DNA of 41,042 nucleotides from assembly GCA_038230415.1 (NCBI GenBank), contig JBBRNH010000043.1, forward strand, positions 1 through 41,042, given 5' to 3'. The first letter of the stretch is position 1, and every line of letters starts with the position of its first letter. The position numbers were made by a program, and so were the translations under genes. The notes under the pieces are model-generated. The model did not search any database and was not told the DNA's origin. It was given only the letters and a program-made list of their open reading frames with translations. This document shows positions 23,430-30,604 of the stretch, piece by piece. Source of the DNA: JBBRNH01 sp038230415. Its GTDB lineage: Bacteria; Bacteroidota; Bacteroidia; Cytophagales; Spirosomataceae.

Positions 23430-25587
23430 CACTGATTGCCGACACTACCTCTGCAAACAACCGCGCTTCGGCCACATCTTTGTCGGTAACGGTGAAAAAA
23501 CGCTCGTGAATATTAAACGAGTGTTCAGCGTCTTTGGCCTCTGTGCAGTGGGTGTAAGTTCCGTTTTCCTGTAACTCGTAGGCGTTCACGTTGTCGCGGA
23601 GGTTATAGTCCAGAATCATAATCGCCTGTTGTTTCACGCGGGCATCGGCCAGCAAAAACAATGACTCGATCCGGCGGTCGAAACTCCGCACCATCACATC
23701 GGCACTGCCCCCGTAAATCTGCGGATCGCCGTTGTTATGAAAATAAAAGATTCGGGTATGCTCCAGAAAGTCACCCACAATTGAGCGCACCGTGATGTTA
23801 TCGCTCAACCCAGCCCGGCGCGGGCGCAAACAGCAAATTCCGCGCACAATGAGCCGGATGGGAACACCCGCTTTCGAGGCCTCGTAAAGCGCATCAATAG
23901 TAGCTTTGTCTTCAATCGAGTTGATTTTCAGACAGATACCGCTCGGTAAACCAGCACGGGCATTGTCCGCTTCCTGATTGATGAGGGCCAGTAACTGTTG
24001 CCGCATGGTACGCGGGGCCGTGATGAGGTACTGGTATCGGTTGGGCAGCGAATGGCCGGTGATGACGTTGAAAAACTCGGCGATGTCGTGCGTATAAATC
24101 TCGTCGGTCGTCAGCAGGCCAATGTCGGTGTAGAGTTTGGCGGTGTCTTCGTTGTAGTTCCCGCTCGACAGGTGGGCGTACTGCACCACCCGGTCGCCCT
24201 CGTTTCTGACCACGAGCAGCAGTTTGGTGTGGGTCTTGTATCTGTTGATGCCGTAGATCACAAAGCACCCGGCGCGTTGCAGTCGCTGGGCCTCGCGGAT
24301 GTTATTTTCTTCGTCGAAACGGGCTTTTACTTCAAACAGCACCGCCACGTTTTTACCATTTTCTGCCGCCCGGAGCAGTGCTTCAGTAATGCGCGAATTC
24401 CGGGCTAATCGGTAGATAGTCAGCTTAATCGCCAACACGTCGGGGTCGGCTGCGGCCTGTTCCAGCAGTTGCAGTACGGGTTCAAAGTTGTTGTAGGGGT
24501 GGTGCATCAGCACGTCGCGTTTTCGCATCACCTCAAACATATCGTCGGTTTTGTCGCGGCCCAACGAGAGGGGCGGCACCGGCGCGGGCGGGTTGGGCAT
24601 ATCGCCCTTAAAATCAGGGTGTCTGATAACCTGCCAGAAACTCGTGAAATCGAGCAGCGTGGGTACGGCGAAGATGTTTAGGTCATCGATTTCCCAGCGT
24701 TTTTTCAGCAGGTTCATCATCCAGGGCGACACGTTACCGACTTCATGCTCCACCCGCACCACACGGCCTAAGCGACGGTCTTTTATTTTCTGCTTGATTT
24801 CGTCACTGAATGCTTCGTCGTCATCGTCTTCTGTTTCGTCGAGGTTAAAATCGCCGTTGCGCGTCACCCGGAATAAACTGCACGACAGAATTTTGACGTT
24901 GCGGTAGAGCTTAGGCATATTGTACCGTACAATCTCTTCGACGGGCAGAAACAGCACCTCATCAGGCCGGTCGAATGGCATAAACCGGGGCAGGTTGGCC
25001 GGAATCTGCACAAACGATAACCGTTGCCGCTCATCATCGTCGGCAGAATTGGCTTCATCGGGGTTGAGCGTGACCACACCAAACGTCAGCACCTTTGCCA
25101 GCAGCACCGGAAACGTGTGCGTATAGTCGTACAGCATTGGGGTCAGCGTGGGATAAATCGTCCGGTCAAAATAGTCTTTGGCCCGCTTTTTCTCTTCTTC
25201 GCTCAGGTCAGCAACGGTTACGAACCGCAGTTCATTCTGAGCAAATAACGGCTTTAACTCATTGATAAACACCTCATTCTGGGCCTGATTAAATCCCTGC
25301 GTGGTACGCAGCAACGTTCGCCGGAATGGTACTTCGCGCAGGCCGGAGTAGTCGGTACGCTGCTTATGAAAATCCAGATAGTTGTACAGACTCCCGACCC
25401 GGATCGAGAAAAACTCGTCTAAGTTCGAGGCCGTGATTGCCAGAAATTTCATCCGCTCCACGAGGTTCCGGCGTGAACTACGGGCCTGATCCAGTACGCG
25501 CTCATTGAAGGTGAGCCAGCTCAGGTCGCGGCTGATGTAATTGCTCTGGGCAATAATACCAGTGGTGTTGTCTGTTGCTTTTGCCAT
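23395..25587 (-). CDS. ppk1: Polyphosphate kinase 1
   Basis: A 730-residue PPK1, which polymerises the gamma phosphate of ATP into polyphosphate. The N-terminal Y-I-S-R-D-L-S-W-L-T-F-N-E-R-V-L and I-T-A-S-N-L-D-E-F-F are classic. The phospholipase-D-like catalytic halves contain His453 in R-Y-K-T-H-T-K-L-L-L-V (autophosphorylated His) and His617 in Y-F-H-N-N-G-D, with G-G-S-A-D-V-M-V-R-S-F-D-R-R-I-E-S. I place the start at ATG 25587; the open frame extends to 25737 with an Arg-rich leader that has no family counterpart. An acidic insertion (L-D-E-T-E-D-D-D-D-E) lies near residue 250. It overlaps hemG tail-to-tail. Confidence 0.95.
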   Translation of the reverse strand: MAKATDNTTGIIAQSNYISRDLSWLTFNERVLDQARSSRRNLVERMKFLAITASNLDEFFSIRVGSLYNYLDFHKQRTDYSGLREVPFRRTLLRTTQGFNQAQNEVFINELKPLFAQNELRFVTVADLSEEEKKRAKDYFDRTIYPTLTPMLYDYTHTFPVLLAKVLTFGVVTLNPDEANSADDDERQRLSFVQIPANLPRFMPFDRPDEVLFLPVEEIVRYNMPKLYRNVKILSCSLFRVTRNGDFNLDETEDDDDEAFSDEIKQKIKDRRLGRVVRVEHEVGNVSPWMMNLLKKRWEIDDLNIFAVPTLLDFTSFWQVIRHPDFKGDMPNPPAPVPPLSLGRDKTDDMFEVMRKRDVLMHHPYNNFEPVLQLLEQAAADPDVLAIKLTIYRLARNSRITEALLRAAENGKNVAVLFEVKARFDEENNIREAQRLQRAGCFVIYGINRYKTHTKLLLVVRNEGDRVVQYAHLSSGNYNEDTAKLYTDIGLLTTDEIYTHDIAEFFNVITGHSLPNRYQYLITAPRTMRQQLLALINQEADNARAGLPSGICLKINSIEDKATIDALYEASKAGVPIRLIVRGICCLRPRRAGLSDNITVRSIVGDFLEHTRIFYFHNNGDPQIYGGSADVMVRSFDRRIESLFLLADARVKQQAIMILDYNLRDNVNAYELQENGTYTHCTEAKDAEHSFNIHERFFTVTDKDVAEARLFAEVVSAISATTAPPAPSLF

Positions 25588-25769
25588 ATCGGGTTGTGGT
25601 TTTGTCAGGATAGAACGCCCGCGCCGGCGTAAGGCCCGCCGATGGGTGAGTCGGCGAAACCAGTTTTTGATGATGGCTGAATAGGCATTCAGGGTTGGCA
25701 CGGGACGCAGATTGGTTTTCAGTGCAAAAAAACGCAAAAACCGCCCGATGCCCGCGATGTAGCAGAAAG

Positions 25770-26102
25770 TTAATAGGTGAGAACGTCGTTCAATCCCTGA
25801 ATAATGGCTTGCAGTTGCTCTGGACTTATCTCACCAATTTTAGTTTTCAGCCGTTGCCGGGTAATGGTTCTTAGTTGAAACGTAATCGCTTCCGAATCAG
25901 CCGACAAGCCATTTACCTGATCTTTCGGAATGACAACGCATCCCGGAAAATGCTTTATCTGGCTCGAAAGGGGACACGCAATCACAACGCCAAAATGCTG
26001 ATTCATGGCATCGCCACTGATGACGACGACGGGCCGAATCCCCGCCTGTTCGCTGCCCTGTGTCGGGTTCAGGTCTGCCCAAACAATGTCTCCCCGTTTC
26101 AC
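25770..26102 (-). CDS. mazF: MazF/PemK-type toxin endoribonuclease
   Basis: A 110-residue CcdB/PemK-fold protein. The start M-K-R-G-D-I-V-W-A-D-L-N-P-T-Q-G-S-E-Q-A-G-I-R-P is the family signature, with Arg in G-x-R-P and the later A-C-P-L-S-S (Ser/Thr of the active site) as expected for mRNA-cleaving MazF. It is preceded by the antitoxin gene with a 4-bp overlap (ATGA). The pair sits between gyrB and ppk1 on the same strand; gyrB transcription is likely cut off beforehand by a strong terminator, so it should have its own promoter. Confidence 0.93.
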   Translation of the reverse strand: MKRGDIVWADLNPTQGSEQAGIRPVVVISGDAMNQHFGVVIACPLSSQIKHFPGCVVIPKDQVNGLSADSEAITFQLRTITRQRLKTKIGEISPEQLQAIIQGLNDVLTY

Positions 26103-26344
26103 AGCCGGTCAAGTTGTTGGAGATAATCGTCCATTCCTTGCTCGGCCATCGTCACCGTCTCCTCATCCTGATTGGCGCGTTTAAAACCTTCGATAAAATC
26201 CTGCCGCTTCTGACGGTCAAAAAACTCGCGCAGGGCCAGTTCGATAACTTCATTTTTGGCTTTCCCCACCCGCTTGGTGTATTGAGTTAATGCCTGAGCA
26301 ACGGGTTCGGGTAAACTGCTCGTATAGGTGATTGATCCTGGCAT
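26099..26344 (-). CDS. mazE: Ribbon-helix-helix antitoxin of the mazEF pair
   Basis: An 81-residue antitoxin. A short beta-strand region (S-I-T-Y-T-S-S-L-P-E-P-V) and two helices (V-A-Q-A-L-T-Q-Y-T-K-R-V-G-K-A-K-N-E-V-I-E-L-A-L-R-E-F-F) form the RHH DNA-binding unit; the acidic C-terminal half (E-E-T-V-T-M-A-E-Q-G-M-D-D-Y) is the toxin-wrapping tail. The ATG at 26344 is chosen over an upstream in-frame ATG (26419) whose leader is hydrophobic and overlaps the gyrB terminator. It probably represses its own operon. Confidence 0.9.
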   Translation of the reverse strand: MPGSITYTSSLPEPVAQALTQYTKRVGKAKNEVIELALREFFDRQKRQDFIEGFKRANQDEETVTMAEQGMDDYLQQLDRL

Positions 26345-26403
26345 TGGTAGAATGTATTTATGTTTCGGCAATATAAAGAAAAAGGAGACGCATATCCGGC
26401 ACC

Positions 26404-26433
26404 AAAAAAAGAGACGCAAAATTTTGCGTCTCT
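26404..26433 (-). terminator. Intrinsic terminator downstream of gyrB
   Basis: A 24-bp perfect palindrome (AGAGACGCAAAA and its complement, 26410-26433) is followed on the minus strand by seven T's (plus-strand A's 26404-26410). A related unit, GTAGAGAC...GACGCGACATAATTGCGTC, lies between it and the gyrB stop (about 26439-26491), so the region looks like two copies of a GTAGAGACGC repeat unit. It separates gyrB from mazEF. Confidence 0.8.
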
Positions 26434-26496
26434 ACAATTTACATATCAAAACAGACGCAATTATGTCGCGTCGGCGCACTGGTCTCTACGCCTGCA

Positions 26497-28506
26497 TTAC
26501 ACGTCAACGCGGGCGTATTTGGCGTTGCGTTCGATGAACTCGCGCCGGGGGGCCACCTCGTCACCCATCAGGGTTGAGAAAATATGGTCGGCGGTGGCAG
26601 CAGATTCCACCGTTACCAATTTCAGGCTGCGGGTGTCGGGGTTCATCGTGGTGCTCCAAAGTTGTTCGGCGTTCATCTCGCCAAGACCTTTGTAGCGTTG
26701 CACGTGTACGTTTTCTTCGCGCCCGCTCCCGGCTAATTCTTTCACGGCGGCTTCGCGCTGGGCTTCGTTCCAGCAGTAGCGTTCTTCCTTGCCTTTTTTG
26801 ATGAGGTACAACGGCGGCTGGGCAATGTAGATATAGCCGTTATCAATCAGGGCTTTCATGTTGCGGAAAAACAGCGTCAGAATCAGTGTACGAATGTGGC
26901 TACCGTCCACGTCGGCATCGGTCATGATAATGATTTTGTGATAGCGGAGTTTGTCGAGGTTCATCTCGGTTTCGCCGGTTTCGCGGTTTTTTTCGAGCCG
27001 CACACCGAGGGCCGTCCAGATGTTTTTAATCTCTTCGTTTTCGTAAATCCGGTGTTCAAGGGCTTTCTCGACGTTCAGGATTTTTCCGCGCAGGGGTAAA
27101 ATGGCCTGAAACGCCCGGTTCCGGCCCTGTTTGGCGGTTCCGCCGGCAGAGTCTCCCTCAACCAAATACAGTTCGCAAGTCCGGGGGTCGGTGTCTGAGC
27201 AGTCGGCGAGTTTACCGGGAAGCCCCATTCCGCCCATGAAATCGCTGCGCTGCACCATAATTTTTTTGTAGATAGCCTCGGCAGCAATCCGGGCCTGGGC
27301 CGAGAGCATCACTTTCTCCACAATCTTGCGGGCTTCGCGGGGGTGTTCTTCGAGCCACGTTCTGAGAATCTCGGCCACCACGCCACTCACCGCCGTTACG
27401 GCTTCCTGATTACCAAGTTTGGTTTTGGTCTGCCCTTCAAACTGCGGTTCCTGCACTTTCAGCGATATTACGGCAGTCAGGCCTTTCCGATAATCGCCAC
27501 TGTCGAAGGTCAGTTTGTTGCCGTTTCTGCCGAGGAGGTTGTTGTCTTCGGCGTATTTTTTCAGCACCCGCGAGATCGCCGACCGGAATCCCTGTACGTG
27601 GGTTCCGCCCTCAATGGTGTTGATGTTGTTAACATACGAAAACACGTTTTCGGCGGCCTCGTTGTTGTAGAGCATCGCTACCTGCACCGGCATTACGCCC
27701 TTCAGGTTTTCCATGTACATCGGACTCATCCCGTCTAACGACTGGCGCGACTGATCTAAGTATTTTACAAATTCGACCAATCCGCCCTCCGAATAAAATT
27801 CGGTTTGGTTTATGGGTTCGCCCGCTTCGTCTAACTCCCGCAGGTCTTTCAGGAAAATCTTGATGCCTTTGTTGAGGTAAGACAACTCGCGGAGCCGTCC
27901 GGCAACGGTGTCGTACTTGAATACCGACTCGGTGAAAATGCTGCTGTCGGGCAAAAAATGCACCGTCGTTCCGTGGTCGTCGGCTTCGCCAATCTGCCGC
28001 ACATTATACTGCGGAATGCCAATTTTGTATTCCTGCTCAAAGGCTTTACCGTCGCGATGAACCTCCACCCGGAGATCGGTCGAGAGGGCGTTCACGCAGG
28101 AAACGCCCACGCCGTGCAACCCGCCCGACACTTTGTAGTTGTCTTTATTGAACTTGCCCCCGGCGTGCAACACGGTCATAACCACCTCTAAGGCCGATAT
28201 GCCCATATCGGTATTGATGCCAGTTGGAATCCCGCGCCCGTTATCCTGTACCGAAACCGAATTGTCGGGGTGAATCGTGACGTTGATTGTGTCGCAGTGA
28301 CCCGCCAGGGCTTCGTCAATCGAGTTATCCACAACCTCCCAAATCAGGTGATGCAACCCCCGGAAGCCAACGTCGCCGATGTACATGGCGGGCCGCAACC
28401 GAACGGCTTCTAAGCCTTTCAGTACGGTGATGTCGTTTTCGTTGTAGTCATCGTGAGCGGGTCGCGGAATTGCGGCTACTGCTGGCTCTGCAAGTTCTGT
28501 CGTCAT
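26497..28506 (-). CDS. gyrB: DNA gyrase subunit B
   Basis: A 669-residue gyrase ATPase/TOPRIM subunit; with GyrA it supercoils DNA. The GHKL ATPase has E57-V-V-D-N61-S-I-D-E-A-L, D-N-G-R-G-I-P and G-L-H-G-V-G motifs; the transducer follows, then the TOPRIM domain with E-G-D-S-A-G-G and D-A-D-V-D-G-S-H; the tail has Q-R-Y-K-G-L-G-E-M-N. Compared with E. coli GyrB it lacks the ~165-residue TOPRIM insertion, as is usual outside Proteobacteria. The closest alternative, ParE, is less likely given Q-R-Y-K-G-L-G-E-M-N and R-P-A-M-Y-I-G-D. About 20 extra N-terminal residues (ala/pro rich) precede the conserved region. Confidence 0.94.
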   Translation of the reverse strand: MTTELAEPAVAAIPRPAHDDYNENDITVLKGLEAVRLRPAMYIGDVGFRGLHHLIWEVVDNSIDEALAGHCDTINVTIHPDNSVSVQDNGRGIPTGINTDMGISALEVVMTVLHAGGKFNKDNYKVSGGLHGVGVSCVNALSTDLRVEVHRDGKAFEQEYKIGIPQYNVRQIGEADDHGTTVHFLPDSSIFTESVFKYDTVAGRLRELSYLNKGIKIFLKDLRELDEAGEPINQTEFYSEGGLVEFVKYLDQSRQSLDGMSPMYMENLKGVMPVQVAMLYNNEAAENVFSYVNNINTIEGGTHVQGFRSAISRVLKKYAEDNNLLGRNGNKLTFDSGDYRKGLTAVISLKVQEPQFEGQTKTKLGNQEAVTAVSGVVAEILRTWLEEHPREARKIVEKVMLSAQARIAAEAIYKKIMVQRSDFMGGMGLPGKLADCSDTDPRTCELYLVEGDSAGGTAKQGRNRAFQAILPLRGKILNVEKALEHRIYENEEIKNIWTALGVRLEKNRETGETEMNLDKLRYHKIIIMTDADVDGSHIRTLILTLFFRNMKALIDNGYIYIAQPPLYLIKKGKEERYCWNEAQREAAVKELAGSGREENVHVQRYKGLGEMNAEQLWSTTMNPDTRSLKLVTVESAATADHIFSTLMGDEVAPRREFIERNAKYARVDV

Positions 28507-28675
28507 AATCGGAATGTTTTAGTAAAAAATCGTCGTAAAAACAGCGTTCGGCACATCCGGCGAACCGGATCGCTTAGGTTGTAAAAATACGAAAAATACC
28601 ACCGATTTCCTACGCCATTACATCAGTAATTTATCTTAGGAAAATACAATTTTATGGCTTGACTGGTGGGCCAAC

Positions 28676-28718
28676 AAAAACCCCTTCCTGACTCGGTTTA
28701 GCGAGGTTGGGAAGGGGT
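28676..28718 (-). terminator. Terminator-like hairpin between the SPFH gene and gyrB
   Basis: On the minus strand CCCCTTCC (28717-28710) pairs with GGAAGGGG (28688-28681) around an inner CTCG/CGAG stem, followed by TTTTT (plus-strand A's 28676-28680). It probably ends transcription of the SPFH gene. Confidence 0.65.
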
Positions 28719-28735
28719 GGGTTGAGTGGATTTTA

Positions 28736-28840
28736 CCACCCCCAACCTCCTCCTAAAACAGGAGGGGGCTAAACCGCTGGGGTTATAAAAGTCGAGGACT
28801 TTTTAGCCCCCTCCTGTTTTCAGGAGGGGGTTGGGGGTGG
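28736..28840. repeat. Long hairpin repeat element, copy 2, after the SPFH gene
   Basis: Same outer arms as the element at 11427-11550: left arm 28736-28770 (one base differs from copy 1) and right arm 28805-28840 (one inserted C). Each arm contains the CCCTCCT/AGGAGGG mini-hairpin. The centre is different in sequence and length (34 nt) but again folds into a small hairpin (AAAAGTC-GAG-GACTTTT). It lies exactly 7 nt after the stop of the SPFH gene (read on the minus strand). The surrounding gene-free stretch 28507-28847 also holds a terminator-like hairpin at 28676-28718 and the presumed gyrB promoter region; nothing else is evident. Confidence 0.85.
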
Positions 28841-28847
28841 TCAGAAC

Positions 28848-29753
28848 CTACTTATCACTCAAAATCAACGGCGTATTACCGCGTCCGTTCATAATCACGA
28901 TTTTAGTATTGGGCGATGCCGCCAGTTCTTTCTGGGCCTTGATCTGCTCATACTGCAACTGCTTGTCGCTCAGGCCGGTTGACAAAATTTTCTGGTAATC
29001 GGCAATGCCCTGGGCTTCCACCCGCTTCCGGTCGGCTTCCTGCCGTTCTTTGGTCAGTACGAACTGCATCTTCTGGGATTCCTGCTCGGCGTTGATCTTC
29101 GATTCGATGGTTTGCTTCACCGAGTTCGGCAGGTTAATGTTCCGAACCAGCAACTGCTCCAGCATCAGACCGCGCTTTTTGAAGTCGGCTTCGATGGTTT
29201 TATAAATCCGGGTCTGAAACTCGTCGCGCTTGGTCGAATACAGCGCAATGGCATCGTAGTACACGGCATTGTCGCGGATACGGGTTCGGGTAATGGGCCG
29301 CACGACTTTATCGGTGTAATCGGGGCCAATCTGCCGCAGAATCCTCGGCGCGTCGGCAGGCACCACCCGGTACAGCACCGTGAGGTCAATCACCACCTCC
29401 AGCCCGTCGGCGGTCAGCACCCGAATCGCATCGTCGCCTTCTTTGTTGCCTTCGTCACGCACGGCAGACATGGTATAGTTCTGAGTCTGGATGTCAAATT
29501 CGCGGACATCGGCCAATGGGTTCACGAAATTCAGGCCGGAGTTAAGGGTACCGTCGCTGACCTGACCAAACAGCGAGACCACACCCACGCGGCCCGCGTC
29601 TATCTGGCGCACACTGGCCGTAACCGCGCCCAAAATAATCAGAACAAGGCCCGTGATTTTCAGGGGCCGCGAAAACCGCGAAGCATTCAGCGCGGGGGTA
29701 TTGATGGCGAATCCGGCAATAAGCACGAAAATACCGATGGTTAAGAAGAACAT
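28848..29753 (-). CDS. Prohibitin-like SPFH-domain membrane protein
   Basis: A 301-residue band-7/SPFH protein. Two hydrophobic segments (about 2-20 and 32-50) anchor it; the SPFH domain (about 55-230) contains Q-I-D-A-G-R-V-G-V-V-S-L-F-G-Q-V, L-N-S-G-L-N-F-V-N-P-L, and V-V-R-P-I-T-R-T-R-I-R-D. A coiled-coil tail (I-N-A-E-Q-E-S-Q-K-M-Q through Q-I-K-A-Q-K-E-L-A) and the C-terminal N-T-K-I-V-I-M-N-G-R-G complete the prohibitin pattern. Prohibitins form membrane rings that organise lipid domains and regulate proteases such as FtsH. A long hairpin repeat follows its stop. Confidence 0.92.
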   Translation of the reverse strand: MFFLTIGIFVLIAGFAINTPALNASRFSRPLKITGLVLIILGAVTASVRQIDAGRVGVVSLFGQVSDGTLNSGLNFVNPLADVREFDIQTQNYTMSAVRDEGNKEGDDAIRVLTADGLEVVIDLTVLYRVVPADAPRILRQIGPDYTDKVVRPITRTRIRDNAVYYDAIALYSTKRDEFQTRIYKTIEADFKKRGLMLEQLLVRNINLPNSVKQTIESKINAEQESQKMQFVLTKERQEADRKRVEAQGIADYQKILSTGLSDKQLQYEQIKAQKELAASPNTKIVIMNGRGNTPLILSDK

Positions 29754-29875
29754 TGTGTGTCGTCGAACAGCCGTGATGTCGGGTTGTTGACGGCGTAAAA
29801 GTAGCTGAATTTAAGGCAACTAAGCCGGTTTTTACAGCAACGGACGCGGGCTATTTCAGTTGGTTGCAGGGCATG

Positions 29876-29910
29876 AAAAAAGGCATCCGGCTGGTGAGCC
29901 AGATGCCTTT
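29876..29910 (-). terminator. Intrinsic terminator of the DUF1573 gene
   Basis: On the minus strand GGCATCTGGCT (29907-29897) pairs with AGCCGGATGCC (29892-29882, one mismatch) over CACC and is followed by six T's (plus-strand A's 29876-29881). It starts 18 nt after the gene's stop. Confidence 0.85.
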
Positions 29911-29927
29911 CAAAAGACACTGATTAC

Positions 29928-30371
29928 TTACTTCGTCCCTTTTTTCTTGGTCTCAACTTTACCGGGGGCGGTAGCGGCAGCAGCGGCATCGGCGGCTTCT
30001 TTAGAAACCACTTCGCCTTTCAGATACAACACAACCGATGGCGTTTCGGCGTTGCTCATCACCGTTACTGACTTGTTAAACGGCCCACCGGCGGCTGCGT
30101 TGTAGGTAGCCGATACTGAACCCGTTTTGCCGGGCATGATGGGTTCTTTGCTCCACGATGGCTTGGTGCAACCGCACGAGGCCGACGCATCCGAGATGAT
30201 TACCGGCTCAGAACCCGTGTTTTTGAACTCAAACGAATAGGTAGCGGGCTTGCCCTGCTCAATCTTGCCAAAGTCGTGGGTTTCTTTGGCGAACTTAACA
30301 ACACCCTTTTGGGCATAGCTGACGGCCACGAGTACAAACATGGCGACGAATAAAGAAGCGATTTTTTTCAT
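29928..30371 (-). CDS. DUF1573 exported protein
   Basis: A 147-residue exported protein. Signal peptide about 1-20 ends V-S-Y-A-Q. The DUF1573 immunoglobulin-like domain is given by F-A-K-E-T-H-D-F-G-K-I-E-Q-G, F-E-F-K-N-T-G-S-E-P-V-I-I, A-S-C-G-C-T and P-S-W-S-K-E-P-I-M-P-G-K-T-G-S-V-S. The C-terminal 25 residues are Ala/Lys-rich. The family is abundant in Bacteroidota envelopes; its function is unknown (it resembles major sperm protein or ASPM-type domains). The gene is followed by a clear intrinsic terminator and is divergent from the E1 gene. Confidence 0.9.
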   Translation of the reverse strand: MKKIASLFVAMFVLVAVSYAQKGVVKFAKETHDFGKIEQGKPATYSFEFKNTGSEPVIISDASASCGCTKPSWSKEPIMPGKTGSVSATYNAAAGGPFNKSVTVMSNAETPSVVLYLKGEVVSKEAADAAAAATAPGKVETKKKGTK

Positions 30372-30495
30372 CGGACGATGATAGTTTAGTTTTGGTATTT
30401 GATTAATTGATTTTACAAAGGTTTAATCCAGCAAATGCCTTGCCAAAAACAGTGATGTAACGACGGGCCAACAAAGAAACATACAAAATGGTTTT

Positions 30496-30527
30496 TTTGA
30501 AAGCTATCGCGCTTTATATTATTTTTA
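30496..30527 (+). promoter_or_regulatory. Candidate promoter (TTTG-N20-TAttTTTA) of the E1 gene
   Basis: TTTG (30496-30499), 20 nt, then TATTTTTA (30520-30527), one mismatch from TAnnTTTG. The element lies inside a stretch that would be coding if the ATG at 30488 were used, which favours the later GTG 30605 start. Confidence 0.4.
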
Positions 30528-30604
30528 CCTCCACCTTCGGCCACGCCACCTGTATCAATTGCTTTAACAACATAACAATCAACAATCTAACCTGTTTGTG
30601 TGCC

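Noticed and set aside
25588..25737. 50-residue Arg-rich extension of PPK1
   Set aside because: No counterpart in the family; the conserved start Y-I-S-R-D-L-S-W lies shortly after ATG 25587. Left open as an alternative start.
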